From Fibrobacteres bacterium CG2_30_45_31 (GTDB taxonomy: Bacteria > Fibrobacterota > Fibrobacteria > Fibrobacterales > Fibrobacteraceae), in contig MNYL01000129.1 of the NCBI GenBank assembly GCA_001873075.1, positions 1-5,225 of the forward strand: 5,225 nucleotides of DNA. Direction: 5' to 3'. The translations under genes and the position numbers were made by a program. Below the pieces are notes generated by a model that did not search any database, was not told the DNA's origin, and worked only from the letters and a program-made list of their open reading frames with translations. This document shows positions 1-5,225 of the stretch, one piece after another (the stretch's first letter is position 1; each line of letters starts with the position of its first letter).

Positions 1-414
1 ATTCTCGCAGGAATCACTGCAGGGTGTCTCGTCTCCATTCTCTGCGTTGTCTTGTTTGCCTCCCTCGCGAATCTCAGTGAACCTCTGTGGATTTCCCTTG
101 TGCCCAAATCCATCACCACACCCATGGGAATAGAACTTTCCAAGGAAATCGGAGGCATCCCTGCCATCACTGTTATTGCCATTGTCGTAACCGGAATTAC
201 AGGAGCCATTGTTGCCCCGTTTGTCTGCCGCATTTTCCGGATTCATGATGAAATAGCACAAGGTATCGCCATCGGTACCGCTTCCCACGCCGTAGGCACC
301 ACACGCGCCATGGAAATGGGAGAAATACAAGGAGCCATGAGCTCCCTTGCCATCGGTATAACAGGGATCATCACCGCCATCATTGCCCCTTGGATTGTAC
401 ACTTCCAGCTCTGA
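1..414 (+). CDS. lrgB: LrgB family membrane protein, C-terminal part (5' end outside window)
   Basis: The reading frame is open from base 1 to a TGA at 412-414 and gives 137 residues of a very hydrophobic protein. LrgB/YohK-type proteins are usually about 230 residues, so roughly 90-100 N-terminal residues are missing. The family signature is clear in the visible part: the block SLVPKSITTPMGIELSKEIG at about residues 32-51, then GTASHAVGTTRAMEMGEIQG at about residues 92-111, with membrane-spanning stretches at about 1-25, 53-76 and 112-133. Known family roles are murein hydrolase regulation or antiholin-like activity with the partner LrgA, and in plants and some bacteria transport of glycolate, glycerate or pyruvate. 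The sequence does not show which role applies here. An lrgA gene is expected just upstream but lies outside the window. The gene converges with the ompA-type gene. Family assignment is firm; the exact function is open. Confidence 0.93.
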   Translation: MLAGITAGCLVSILCVVLFASLANLSEPLWISLVPKSITTPMGIELSKEIGGIPAITVIAIVVTGITGAIVAPFVCRIFRIHDEIAQGIAIGTASHAVGTTRAMEMGEIQGAMSSLAIGITGIITAIIAPWIVHFQL

Positions 415-490
415 CAACCAAAGACTAACAACACGGAAACACTCTTTTTTTTGCTTAAGCTAAATCTCACCCGCATAGCGGATAATTTTT

Positions 491-513
491 GAAACCGCGA
501 TTCTCGCGGCTTC
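491..513. other. GC-rich hairpin between convergent genes
   Basis: A perfect six-base inverted repeat, CCGCGA (495-500) and TCGCGG (504-509), surrounds a three-base loop. The stem extends outward to ten pairs if read as minus-strand RNA, with one G-U wobble; on the plus strand the same position is an A-C mismatch. Neither side is followed by a good T run, so it is not a classical intrinsic terminator. It lies about 75 bases after the lrgB stop and beyond the leftward terminator at 533-560. It could protect an mRNA 3' end or act as a backup stop for the leftward transcript. The structure is seen in the sequence; the role is inference. Confidence 0.5.
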
Positions 514-532
514 CCCGTCTAAAGAGCAGCAA

Positions 533-560
533 AAAGCCTCGGATTTTCATCCGAGGCTTT
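533..560 (-). terminator. Intrinsic terminator of the ompA-type gene
   Basis: A perfect ten-base-pair stem is formed by AAAGCCTCGG (533-542) and CCGAGGCTTT (551-560) around an eight-base loop. Read on the minus strand it starts 20 bases after the stop codon of the OmpA-type gene, and the 3' arm runs into TTTTT before TGCTGC, as expected for a Rho-independent terminator. On the plus strand the 3' arm is followed by only a short T/A stretch (TTTATAAAAT). It may therefore also stop lrgB transcripts arriving from the left, but less efficiently. Confidence 0.85.
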
Positions 561-580
561 ATAAAATCATTTACTGTCGA

Positions 581-3271
581 TTATTGCGCGCGGTGCATTT
601 CAATACGACGATTCGCTTCACGGCCTTCCGCAGTCTTGTTATCAGCCACAGGTTCTTCATCACCATGACCGATAGCCATCATACGAGACTTAGCCACACC
701 CTGAGTCGCAAGATAATTCACCACAGACTGAGCACGATCCTGCGAAAGCTTCTTGTTCTTGGCTGGTTTACCCACGTTATCAGTATGACCATGAATTTCA
801 ATATTGACCTTCAAATTTTCTGGAGCGTTCAGTTGTTCTGCAATTGATTTCAATACGGTCTTGGCATTGGCCGCAAGAAGTGCGCTTCCACTCTTAAAGG
901 TTACACCTTCCAATTTCACGTTTTCCTTGATTTCAGGAGCAGGGCAACCATTTGCTGCCACAGGACCCGGATCCAACGGACAACGATCCATTCCAGTACA
1001 AATATCCTTGAACTTAGCGTTCATCTTCTTCTGAGTGACCCAAGGATCACAAACACCGTCGCTGTCACCGTCAGGATTATCCAACGGGCAACCACTATTG
1101 TCTAATGGACCTACATCCAACGGGCACTTATCAGCACCAGAGCAAACACCCTTAAAGAGATTCAACATTCCCTTTTCAGTGACCCAAACGGCACAGACAC
1201 TATCCTTATCAAGGTCAGGATCATCCAACGGGCAACCATTGGTAGCGACAGGGCCAGGTTCGGTCGGGCACTTGTCAATGTCCTTACAGACCGTCACAAA
1301 CTTATCGAGCATCTTCTTCTGAGAGACCCAAGGATCGCAAATGCTATCACCATCGGCATCTGGATTGTCCATCTTACAACCGTTGTTAAACTCCGGACCC
1401 GCTTCTTCTGGGCACTTATCAATACCCTTACAAACATCGGCAAAGCGTTCCGTCATCTTCTTCTGAGTGACCCAAGCATCACAAACGCCATCACCGTCAC
1501 CATCAGGATTATCTAATGGGCAGCCATCGTTGTCAATAGGGCCATATTCAGCGGGGCACTTATCAACACCCTTACATTTCTTGGTTGTCGAATCGGTCGG
1601 ATTTTCAAAGAAATACCCCATCTTCTTTTGGATCACCCATTCATCGCAAAGACCATCACCATCAGCATCCGGGTCAGGCCATGGGCAACCCCTGTTCGCC
1701 ACTGGACCCGCTTCACCCGGACAATCGTCATAACCCTTACACATCTCAGCAAAGGCGGAAAGTTTATTCTTCTGAGAAACCCATGGGTCACAAATCTTAT
1801 CCCCATCGGCATCTGGATTATCCGTCGGGCAACCAAGGTTGGCTTTCGGTCCTTTTTCATTCGGACAGTTATCGGCACCCTTACAAACATCGGCAAATTT
1901 TTTACTCATCTTCTTTTGAGTGACCCATGGGTCACAAATACCATCGGCATCCGTATCCGGTTCATCCAAAGGACAACCATCTTCACCGTCCCCTTCTTCA
2001 TTGGGGCACTGATCAATACCATCGCAAGCGTCAGCAAATTCATCCAAAAGACCCTTTTCAGCGACCCATGGATCGCAAACGCCATCTTCATCCAAGTCAG
2101 GTTCTCCGAGAGGGCAACCTTGATTCTTTTTGTGACCATACTCGTCCGGACATTTGTCTTCTTCATCCGTAACACCATCTTTATCACGATCCTGAGGAAG
2201 CAAGAAGCCAGCCCAAGTGATACCACCATAAACCGTATAAAGCGGGTTTACACGGGTGTTGGATTGAATATAACCCCCATTATTCGGATCGTCATTATGA
2301 TAAGACTTCAAAGCAGAGATATACTTATCGCCACCCACATAGTAACTACCCCCTAAATGGAGATCAACACCCGCAGGCGTATGGAACACCAACGCGGCAG
2401 TGATTTGACTTAAATCCAAAGATTCCTTTGTACCCTTGTATTCAATGTCAGGCATAAAATCCATGTAGTATTCAGCAAAAATGGAAAAGAATTCTACAGG
2501 GAAAAATTCAAAAGCACCACTGAAACTCATAATATGATCATTAAAATCACCCGCATCCATAATGTAACGATAGCCACCATTCACATGAAATTGAAGTGGG
2601 ACTCCATTATCGAGCTTATCAAAGTCGACAGTCAAGGCTAAAGTACCACGAAGCGTGGTTTCCTTTATTCCGAAAGACTGAGCTTCACGAACACTCGTAT
2701 CAGTCGTACTCACATGTATATATTCCGGTTCACGAACCCACATTCCTTGTCGAGTCAAATCGGTAGTTCCAAAAGAAGCGCCACCCACAAGAGCAATATC
2801 AAAAACCTGATCTTCAGGGAGAGGCATCCGAATCTTCAAGGACGCTCTCATATCACCCAATCCACCCACATCGGTTCCAGTCACATCCAGCGTTTCTTCT
2901 TGGGGGCGAATTTTGTCAGAAGTAAATTTTTCATAATAAACCGGGAGCATTACACCAAAATCAAAATAGTCCCAGATACCAACAGCAAGGGCTACATAAG
3001 CACTGGCACCCCAGAAATCACTGGCGTTAGCACTCGTTTGTCCGCCAATGTTATGAAAGCGGGTCATCTGTCCAAGAGTATCACCCCTATCCTTAAACAT
3101 ACTCGTTTCGTTGGTGACATCCCCTAAGAGAGAGAAACCCAACTTGGAATGGCCAAGACTTTGAGCAGATTGGGTTTTATTGACACCCATCATGGCGTCT
3201 TTATTGAGCGTCGCACTCGCACTGACGACAAGCCCACTGAGCAGAACACATAGTACTATTGCTTTGTTCAT
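581..3271 (-). CDS. OmpA-family outer-membrane protein with eight cysteine-rich TSP3-like repeats
   Basis: The product is an 896-residue secreted protein. Residues 1-20 form a signal peptide with an Ala-Ser-Ala cleavage site before T21, and there is no lipobox. Residues about 21-358 are rich in glycine and aromatic residues with alternating hydrophobic stretches, which I read as an outer-membrane beta barrel ending near YTVYGGITWAGFLLP. Residues 361-390 form a plain thrombospondin type 3-like unit (DRDKDGVTDEEDKCP). Residues 391-780 hold eight longer units, annotated separately. Residues about 786-896 are an OmpA C-terminal peptidoglycan-binding domain: GHTDNVG at 828-834, LSQDRAQSVVNYL at 842-854 and REANRRIEM at 884-892. 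D831 and R846 match the Asp/Arg pair that binds diaminopimelate in this family. The likely role is to anchor the outer membrane to the cell wall. The start is supported by AAGGAG five bases upstream. Specific ligand or barrel activity is unknown. Family assignment is firm; the barrel is inferred. Confidence 0.93.
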   Translation of the reverse strand: MNKAIVLCVLLSGLVVSASATLNKDAMMGVNKTQSAQSLGHSKLGFSLLGDVTNETSMFKDRGDTLGQMTRFHNIGGQTSANASDFWGASAYVALAVGIWDYFDFGVMLPVYYEKFTSDKIRPQEETLDVTGTDVGGLGDMRASLKIRMPLPEDQVFDIALVGGASFGTTDLTRQGMWVREPEYIHVSTTDTSVREAQSFGIKETTLRGTLALTVDFDKLDNGVPLQFHVNGGYRYIMDAGDFNDHIMSFSGAFEFFPVEFFSIFAEYYMDFMPDIEYKGTKESLDLSQITAALVFHTPAGVDLHLGGSYYVGGDKYISALKSYHNDDPNNGGYIQSNTRVNPLYTVYGGITWAGFLLPQDRDKDGVTDEEDKCPDEYGHKKNQGCPLGEPDLDEDGVCDPWVAEKGLLDEFADACDGIDQCPNEEGDGEDGCPLDEPDTDADGICDPWVTQKKMSKKFADVCKGADNCPNEKGPKANLGCPTDNPDADGDKICDPWVSQKNKLSAFAEMCKGYDDCPGEAGPVANRGCPWPDPDADGDGLCDEWVIQKKMGYFFENPTDSTTKKCKGVDKCPAEYGPIDNDGCPLDNPDGDGDGVCDAWVTQKKMTERFADVCKGIDKCPEEAGPEFNNGCKMDNPDADGDSICDPWVSQKKMLDKFVTVCKDIDKCPTEPGPVATNGCPLDDPDLDKDSVCAVWVTEKGMLNLFKGVCSGADKCPLDVGPLDNSGCPLDNPDGDSDGVCDPWVTQKKMNAKFKDICTGMDRCPLDPGPVAANGCPAPEIKENVKLEGVTFKSGSALLAANAKTVLKSIAEQLNAPENLKVNIEIHGHTDNVGKPAKNKKLSQDRAQSVVNYLATQGVAKSRMMAIGHGDEEPVADNKTAEGREANRRIEMHRAQ
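932..2101 (-). repeat. Eight tandem 47-55-residue coding repeats (TSP3-like, four Cys each)
   Basis: In-frame units within the OmpA-type protein fall, in protein order, at 1961-2101, 1817-1960, 1673-1816, 1508-1672, 1364-1507, 1220-1363, 1076-1219 and 932-1075. Six are exactly 144 bases; the first is 141 and the fourth is 165. A typical unit reads PDxDxDGxCDPWVxQKKM, then about four residues, FADVCKGxDxCPxExGP, and xxNxGCPLDN. The aspartates look like the calcium-binding pattern of thrombospondin type 3 repeats. The four cysteines per unit sit after the Asp loop, before the KG, in the CP and in the GCP. The stretch CDPWVxQKKM...FADVCKG is absent from the plain unit just before the array (residues 361-390). 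Similarity is also visible in the DNA, for example TTCTTCTGAGTGACCCA recurs near 1026 and 1458, so unit gain or loss by recombination is plausible. Confidence 0.93.
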
Positions 3272-3276
3272 GTAAT

Positions 3277-3282
3277 CTCCTT
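3277..3282 (-). promoter_or_regulatory. Ribosome binding site of the ompA-type gene
   Basis: On the minus strand AAGGAG stands five bases before the ATG at 3269-3271. It is a near-perfect Shine-Dalgarno sequence at good spacing and fixes the start codon, which also gives a complete signal peptide. It is the strongest ribosome binding site in the window and fits a highly made envelope protein. Confidence 0.85.
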
Positions 3283-3353
3283 AATCCGAAATACCTAAGA
3301 TCTTACAATTTTCTTAAGCCATTTGTGGTAAGCAAAAATTATTCAATGTAAGT

Positions 3354-3385
3354 CAAATTTAATTTCAATTAACTCTTTTTCCAAA
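3354..3385 (-). promoter_or_regulatory. Possible promoter of the ompA-type gene
   Basis: On the minus strand TTTG (3382-3385) is followed by 20 bases and then TAAATTTG (3354-3361). This matches the TTTG / TAnnTTTG arrangement known from the primary sigma factor of Bacteroidota, which uses a spacing of about 19-21. A sigma-70-like alternative in the same stretch is TTGAAA with AATAAT downstream, but its spacer is long at 19. Either would give a leader of roughly 70-80 bases. The region is AT-rich, so chance matches are likely. It lies in the 172-base gap after radC, in which I found no good radC terminator. Confidence 0.35.
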
Positions 3386-3443
3386 CCACCATTCCTGAAA
3401 GAGACGAAAAATGCCGCACTTTGATCCATAAAAAACAAAATTT

Positions 3444-4115
3444 CTAGTCCCGCTCAAATAGATACGGAAAATCCCGTTTTATACTACTGTACCCGCAAGG
3501 ACTCACAATGATATGATCTAAAACTGGTATTTCAAGTAAATGACCGGCATCACAAAGGTGTTTCGTCATGATTTTATCTTCCTCACTGGGGTGAACATTT
3601 CCCGAAGGGTGGTTGTGAGCAAAAATCACAGCCACCGCACGATCTTCAATTGCCTTTGCAAAAGCTTCTCTCGGATGAACTTGCGTTTTATCCACAAGTC
3701 CTATGGTTAAAGTATGAATTCCAAGAAGGCAATTGGAGGAATTTAAAGAGACCATCACAAATTTTTCTTGGCCTTCATGCTTCAAAAAAGCCAAATGGCG
3801 GACTAATTCTTCAGGGGAATTTGCAGAAAAAGCTTTACCACCCAGTAAAAATCGCCCCGACAACTCCAAACAAGCCATAATTTGAGAGGCCTTTGCAAAA
3901 CCGAGTCCCTTTATTTTTAAGAGATTATCCATTTCAGGCATTTGAATTTGATTTGCCAGAAAAGTTTCTAACTCTTCAGCAAGAGCAAAAACATTTTTTC
4001 CCGAACCTCCACGCCCAAGAATTAGGGCAATTAAGTCCTGAGTCGTGAGATTTTTGACTCCATATTGAGAAAGTTTTTCCCTAGGAAGCATGGAAGGAAG
4101 GGATATCAATTTCAT
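3444..4115 (-). CDS. radC: RadC family JAMM/MPN-domain protein
   Basis: This 223-residue protein has the normal RadC length and layout. The N-terminal block PREKLSQYG (11-19) leads into ALILGRGGSGKNVFALAEEL (30-49). A helix-hairpin-helix-like segment LLKIKGLGFAKASQIMACLE occupies 65-84. The C-terminal JAMM/MPN domain carries VHPREAF (146-152) and the metal-binding motif HNHPSGNVHPSEED (167-180), with H167, H169 and D180 as zinc ligands, then LDHIIVS (199-205). RadC was once named for DNA repair, but that link was withdrawn for E. coli and the biochemical role is uncertain; a metal-dependent hydrolase fold is all that can be claimed. The ATG chosen at 4115 gives the usual N-terminus but has no well-placed Shine-Dalgarno. 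AAGGAA lies 19 bases upstream, better spaced for an out-of-frame ATG at 4123-4125. It diverges from ilvB and precedes the ompA-type gene. Confidence 0.93.
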   Translation of the reverse strand: MKLISLPSMLPREKLSQYGVKNLTTQDLIALILGRGGSGKNVFALAEELETFLANQIQMPEMDNLLKIKGLGFAKASQIMACLELSGRFLLGGKAFSANSPEELVRHLAFLKHEGQEKFVMVSLNSSNCLLGIHTLTIGLVDKTQVHPREAFAKAIEDRAVAVIFAHNHPSGNVHPSEEDKIMTKHLCDAGHLLEIPVLDHIIVSPCGYSSIKRDFPYLFERD

Positions 4116-4272
4116 AAAAACTCATTAGTTTAATTTCCTTTTAAACGCTGAACTCCCATCAAAAGAATAAATAATTTTCAAAAGCCAATTTAGCGATTTT
4201 ATGAGTAAGGCGGCTTCAAAAATTCAAACTTTTATCTTTTTTATCTTAATTATCAAAATCAGAAAACAAAAA

Positions 4273-4289
4273 GTATCGAAACTTGATAC
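4273..4289. promoter_or_regulatory. Operator-like 17-base dyad
   Basis: GTATCGA (4273-4279) and TTGATAC (4283-4289) form an inverted repeat around AAC, with six Watson-Crick matches and one G-T mismatch in seven. It lies between the divergent radC and ilvB genes, about 265 bases before the ilvB start and 160 bases before radC. Size and symmetry suit a dimeric repressor or activator site. No T run follows on the plus strand, so it is not a terminator. Its role is inference, and short dyads are common in AT-rich DNA. Confidence 0.3.
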
Positions 4290-4334
4290 AAAAACAGTCT
4301 ATTTTTGAATATAAAAACAATTAAACAAAGAAAA

Positions 4335-4363
4335 TTGTCACAATATGCATCGTTTTTTACATT
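4335..4363 (+). promoter_or_regulatory. Candidate sigma-70-like promoter for ilvB
   Basis: TTGTCA (4335-4340, five of six to TTGACA) and TACATT (4358-4363, four of six to TATAAT) are separated by the ideal 17 bases. Transcription would start near 4370, leaving a leader of about 180 bases before ilvB, long enough for leader regulation. A competing element, TATATTTG at 4508-4515, matches the Bacteroidota TAnnTTTG box but lacks an upstream TTTG. The AT-rich background makes both uncertain. Confidence 0.3.
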
Positions 4364-4514
4364 TAAAAAGAATTTTTAAAAATAATTTTTTACAAAAACA
4401 ATAGAATAAAACAGAAGCTTCATATTCTAGAAAAATATTTTTATGAAAATCAGTAAAAAATATTTCAATTTTTCACAGATGAGTCTTTTTTTATTGAAAA
4501 AGTTATTTATATTT

Positions 4515-4536
4515 GGTTAAAGTTTTCATTTTAACC
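4515..4536 (+). promoter_or_regulatory. Weak hairpin just upstream of the ilvB ribosome binding site
   Basis: GGTTAAA (4515-4521) pairs perfectly with TTTAACC (4530-4536) around an eight-base loop, ending eight bases before GGAA at 4545-4548, the likely weak Shine-Dalgarno of ilvB. The stem is mostly A-U, so stability would be low. No T run follows the 3' arm, so a terminator is unlikely. An effect on ribosome access is possible but unproven. Confidence 0.25.
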
Positions 4537-4552
4537 TAATTATTGGAATAAT

Positions 4553-5225
4553 ATGACTAATCACGCATTAAGCGGAGCGCAAGTGATTATCGAATGTCTC
4601 AAACGCGAAGGCGTGGACACTCTCTTCGGTTACCCCGGAGGATCTGCCATTCCGATGTTCGACGCAATTCTTGACTCCAATATCAAAATGGTGCTTTCAC
4701 GCCATGAACAAGGGGCCACTCACATGGCCGATGGATACGCACGTCAAACTGGCAAAGTGGGAGTCGCTCTTGTCACTTCTGGCCCCGGTGCTACCAATAC
4801 GTTCACAGGTATCTATACAGCGCTCATGGATTCTGTTCCTATTGTTGTTTTAACAGCCCAAACCACTACGCCAAGCCTTGGTAAAGATGCATTTCAAGAA
4901 TGTGATACCAGTGGTATGACCTTTGCCGTTGTGAAACATTCTTATTTGGTGAAAGATTCTGCCGACCTCCCACGCGTGATGAAAGAAGCATTCCACATTG
5001 CCCGTACAGGTCGTCCAGGTCCTGTTCTCATTGATTTACCGAAAGATGTGACCGCAGGCCCTTGCACAGCTCCATTTACCGATGTTATGGATTTGCCTGG
5101 CTATAAAGTGCCGACCTATGCAGAGACCTCTCTGGTGGAAAAAGCGGCCGCTTTTATCAAAAAATCACGCCGTCCATTATTATTAGTGGGCCATGGCGCA
5201 ATGATATCCGGTGCGCACCGTCAAG
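4553..5225 (+). CDS. ilvB: Acetolactate synthase large subunit, N-terminal part (3' end outside window)
   Basis: The frame is open from ATG 4553 to the window edge, giving 224 complete codons of an enzyme usually about 550-600 residues long. Acetolactate synthase uses thiamine diphosphate, FAD and Mg2+ to join two pyruvates, or pyruvate and 2-oxobutyrate, in the first common step of valine, leucine and isoleucine synthesis in the cytoplasm. Visible signatures are FGYPGGSAIPMFDAI (25-39), the catalytic glutamate E52 in SRHEQGATHMADGYAR (49-64), TSGPGATN (75-82), LGKDAFQE (109-116), VVKHSYLV (126-133) and GRPGPVLIDLPKDV (153-166), all typical of the pyrimidine-binding domain. The central FAD-binding domain begins around residue 195. 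An in-frame TAA at 4532-4534 and the lack of another ATG fix the start; a weak GGAA lies four bases upstream. The regulatory subunit gene ilvN commonly follows but is outside the window. Biosynthetic rather than catabolic AlsS type is the likelier reading. Confidence 0.95.
   Translation, partial: MTNHALSGAQVIIECLKREGVDTLFGYPGGSAIPMFDAILDSNIKMVLSRHEQGATHMADGYARQTGKVGVALVTSGPGATNTFTGIYTALMDSVPIVVLTAQTTTPSLGKDAFQECDTSGMTFAVVKHSYLVKDSADLPRVMKEAFHIARTGRPGPVLIDLPKDVTAGPCTAPFTDVMDLPGYKVPTYAETSLVEKAAAFIKKSRRPLLLVGHGAMISGAHRQ

Larger units (their letters stand above)
4116..4552. other. AT-rich divergent intergenic region between radC and ilvB
   Basis: This 437-base gap holds no convincing gene. Its right part (4261-4552) has about 54 G or C bases in 292 by hand count, near 18%, against roughly half G+C at the start of ilvB. 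It is full of A and T tracts, including the perfect palindrome TTTTTAAAAA at 4373-4382. It must contain the promoters of both radC and ilvB. The elements I can point to are listed separately. The left part (4116-4260) is less extreme and shows no clear structure beyond a weak AAGGAA upstream of radC at 4135-4140. Confidence 0.7.

Noticed and set aside
445..452. Run of eight T bases after lrgB
   Set aside because: No stem-loop stands directly before it, so it is not an intrinsic terminator.
471..489. Small CCGC-ATA-GCGG hairpin followed by ATAATTTTT as an lrgB terminator
   Set aside because: The stem is only four base pairs with a three-base loop, too weak to call. The hairpin at 533-560 is a better stop.
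932..2101. Regularly spaced DNA repeats resembling a CRISPR array
   Set aside because: The period is 144 bases, the copies are imperfect and coding, and the pattern is fully explained by in-frame protein repeats.
1628..2356. Long plus-strand open frame (242 codons) opposite the OmpA-type gene, with several shorter ones nearby
   Set aside because: It is a shadow of the repeated, biased codon composition of the minus-strand repeat array. The translation has no recognisable family and repeats with the same period as the real gene.
3212..3271. Lipoprotein signal in the OmpA-type protein because of a cysteine at residue 8
   Set aside because: The cysteine lies inside the hydrophobic core of the signal peptide and not in a lipobox; a normal Ala-Ser-Ala cleavage site follows at residues 18-20.
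3272..3443. radC and the ompA-type gene as one operon
   Set aside because: They share a strand, but the 172-base gap, the separate strong ribosome binding site and a possible promoter make independent transcription more likely. No clear radC terminator was seen, so read-through cannot be excluded.
3710..3735. Apparent loss in RadC of the JAMM glutamate (His134 where some relatives have Glu)
   Set aside because: As far as I recall, many RadC proteins have a histidine or other residue at this place in a similar HT-S-IG context, so it is probably normal variation. H167, H169 and D180 are all present.

Overview
The window carries four protein-coding genes in an ordinary-looking chromosomal arrangement, with both ends cut. 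From left to right they are the 3' part of an lrgB-family membrane protein gene (+ strand, 1-414), a large OmpA-type outer-membrane protein with thrombospondin type 3-like repeats (- strand, 581-3271), radC (- strand, 3444-4115), and the first 224 codons of an acetolactate synthase large subunit, ilvB (+ strand, 4553 to the window end). I see no tRNA, rRNA, insertion sequence, phage gene or CRISPR array.

The organism is a Gram-negative (diderm) bacterium, because the OmpA-type protein has a cleavable signal peptide, a barrel-like N-terminal region and a C-terminal peptidoglycan-binding domain. Long OmpA proteins with calcium-binding repeat linkers, coding DNA of medium G+C and very AT-rich intergenic DNA would fit the Fibrobacterota or another member of the Fibrobacterota/Chlorobiota/Bacteroidota group. 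That placement is inference. A strong AAGGAG ribosome binding site ahead of the ompA-type gene argues against a typical member of the Bacteroidota.

lrgB and the ompA-type gene converge. The 166 bases between them hold two hairpins, one of which is a good intrinsic terminator for the leftward transcript. radC and the ompA-type gene both read leftward, with 172 bases between them. A good ribosome binding site and a possible promoter in that gap suggest the ompA-type gene is transcribed on its own. radC and ilvB diverge from a 437-base gap whose right-hand 292 bases are only about 18% G+C by hand count. That gap holds a short operator-like dyad, candidate ilvB promoter elements, and a weak hairpin just ahead of the ilvB ribosome binding site.

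The genes do not form a pathway together: envelope or export (lrgB), envelope anchoring (ompA-type), a JAMM-fold protein of uncertain function (radC) and branched-chain amino acid synthesis (ilvB). The most distinctive item is the central part of the OmpA-type protein. It has eight tandem units of 47-55 residues, each with a calcium-type aspartate motif, a conserved tryptophan/lysine/phenylalanine insert and four cysteines. They sit between the barrel and the peptidoglycan-binding domain.
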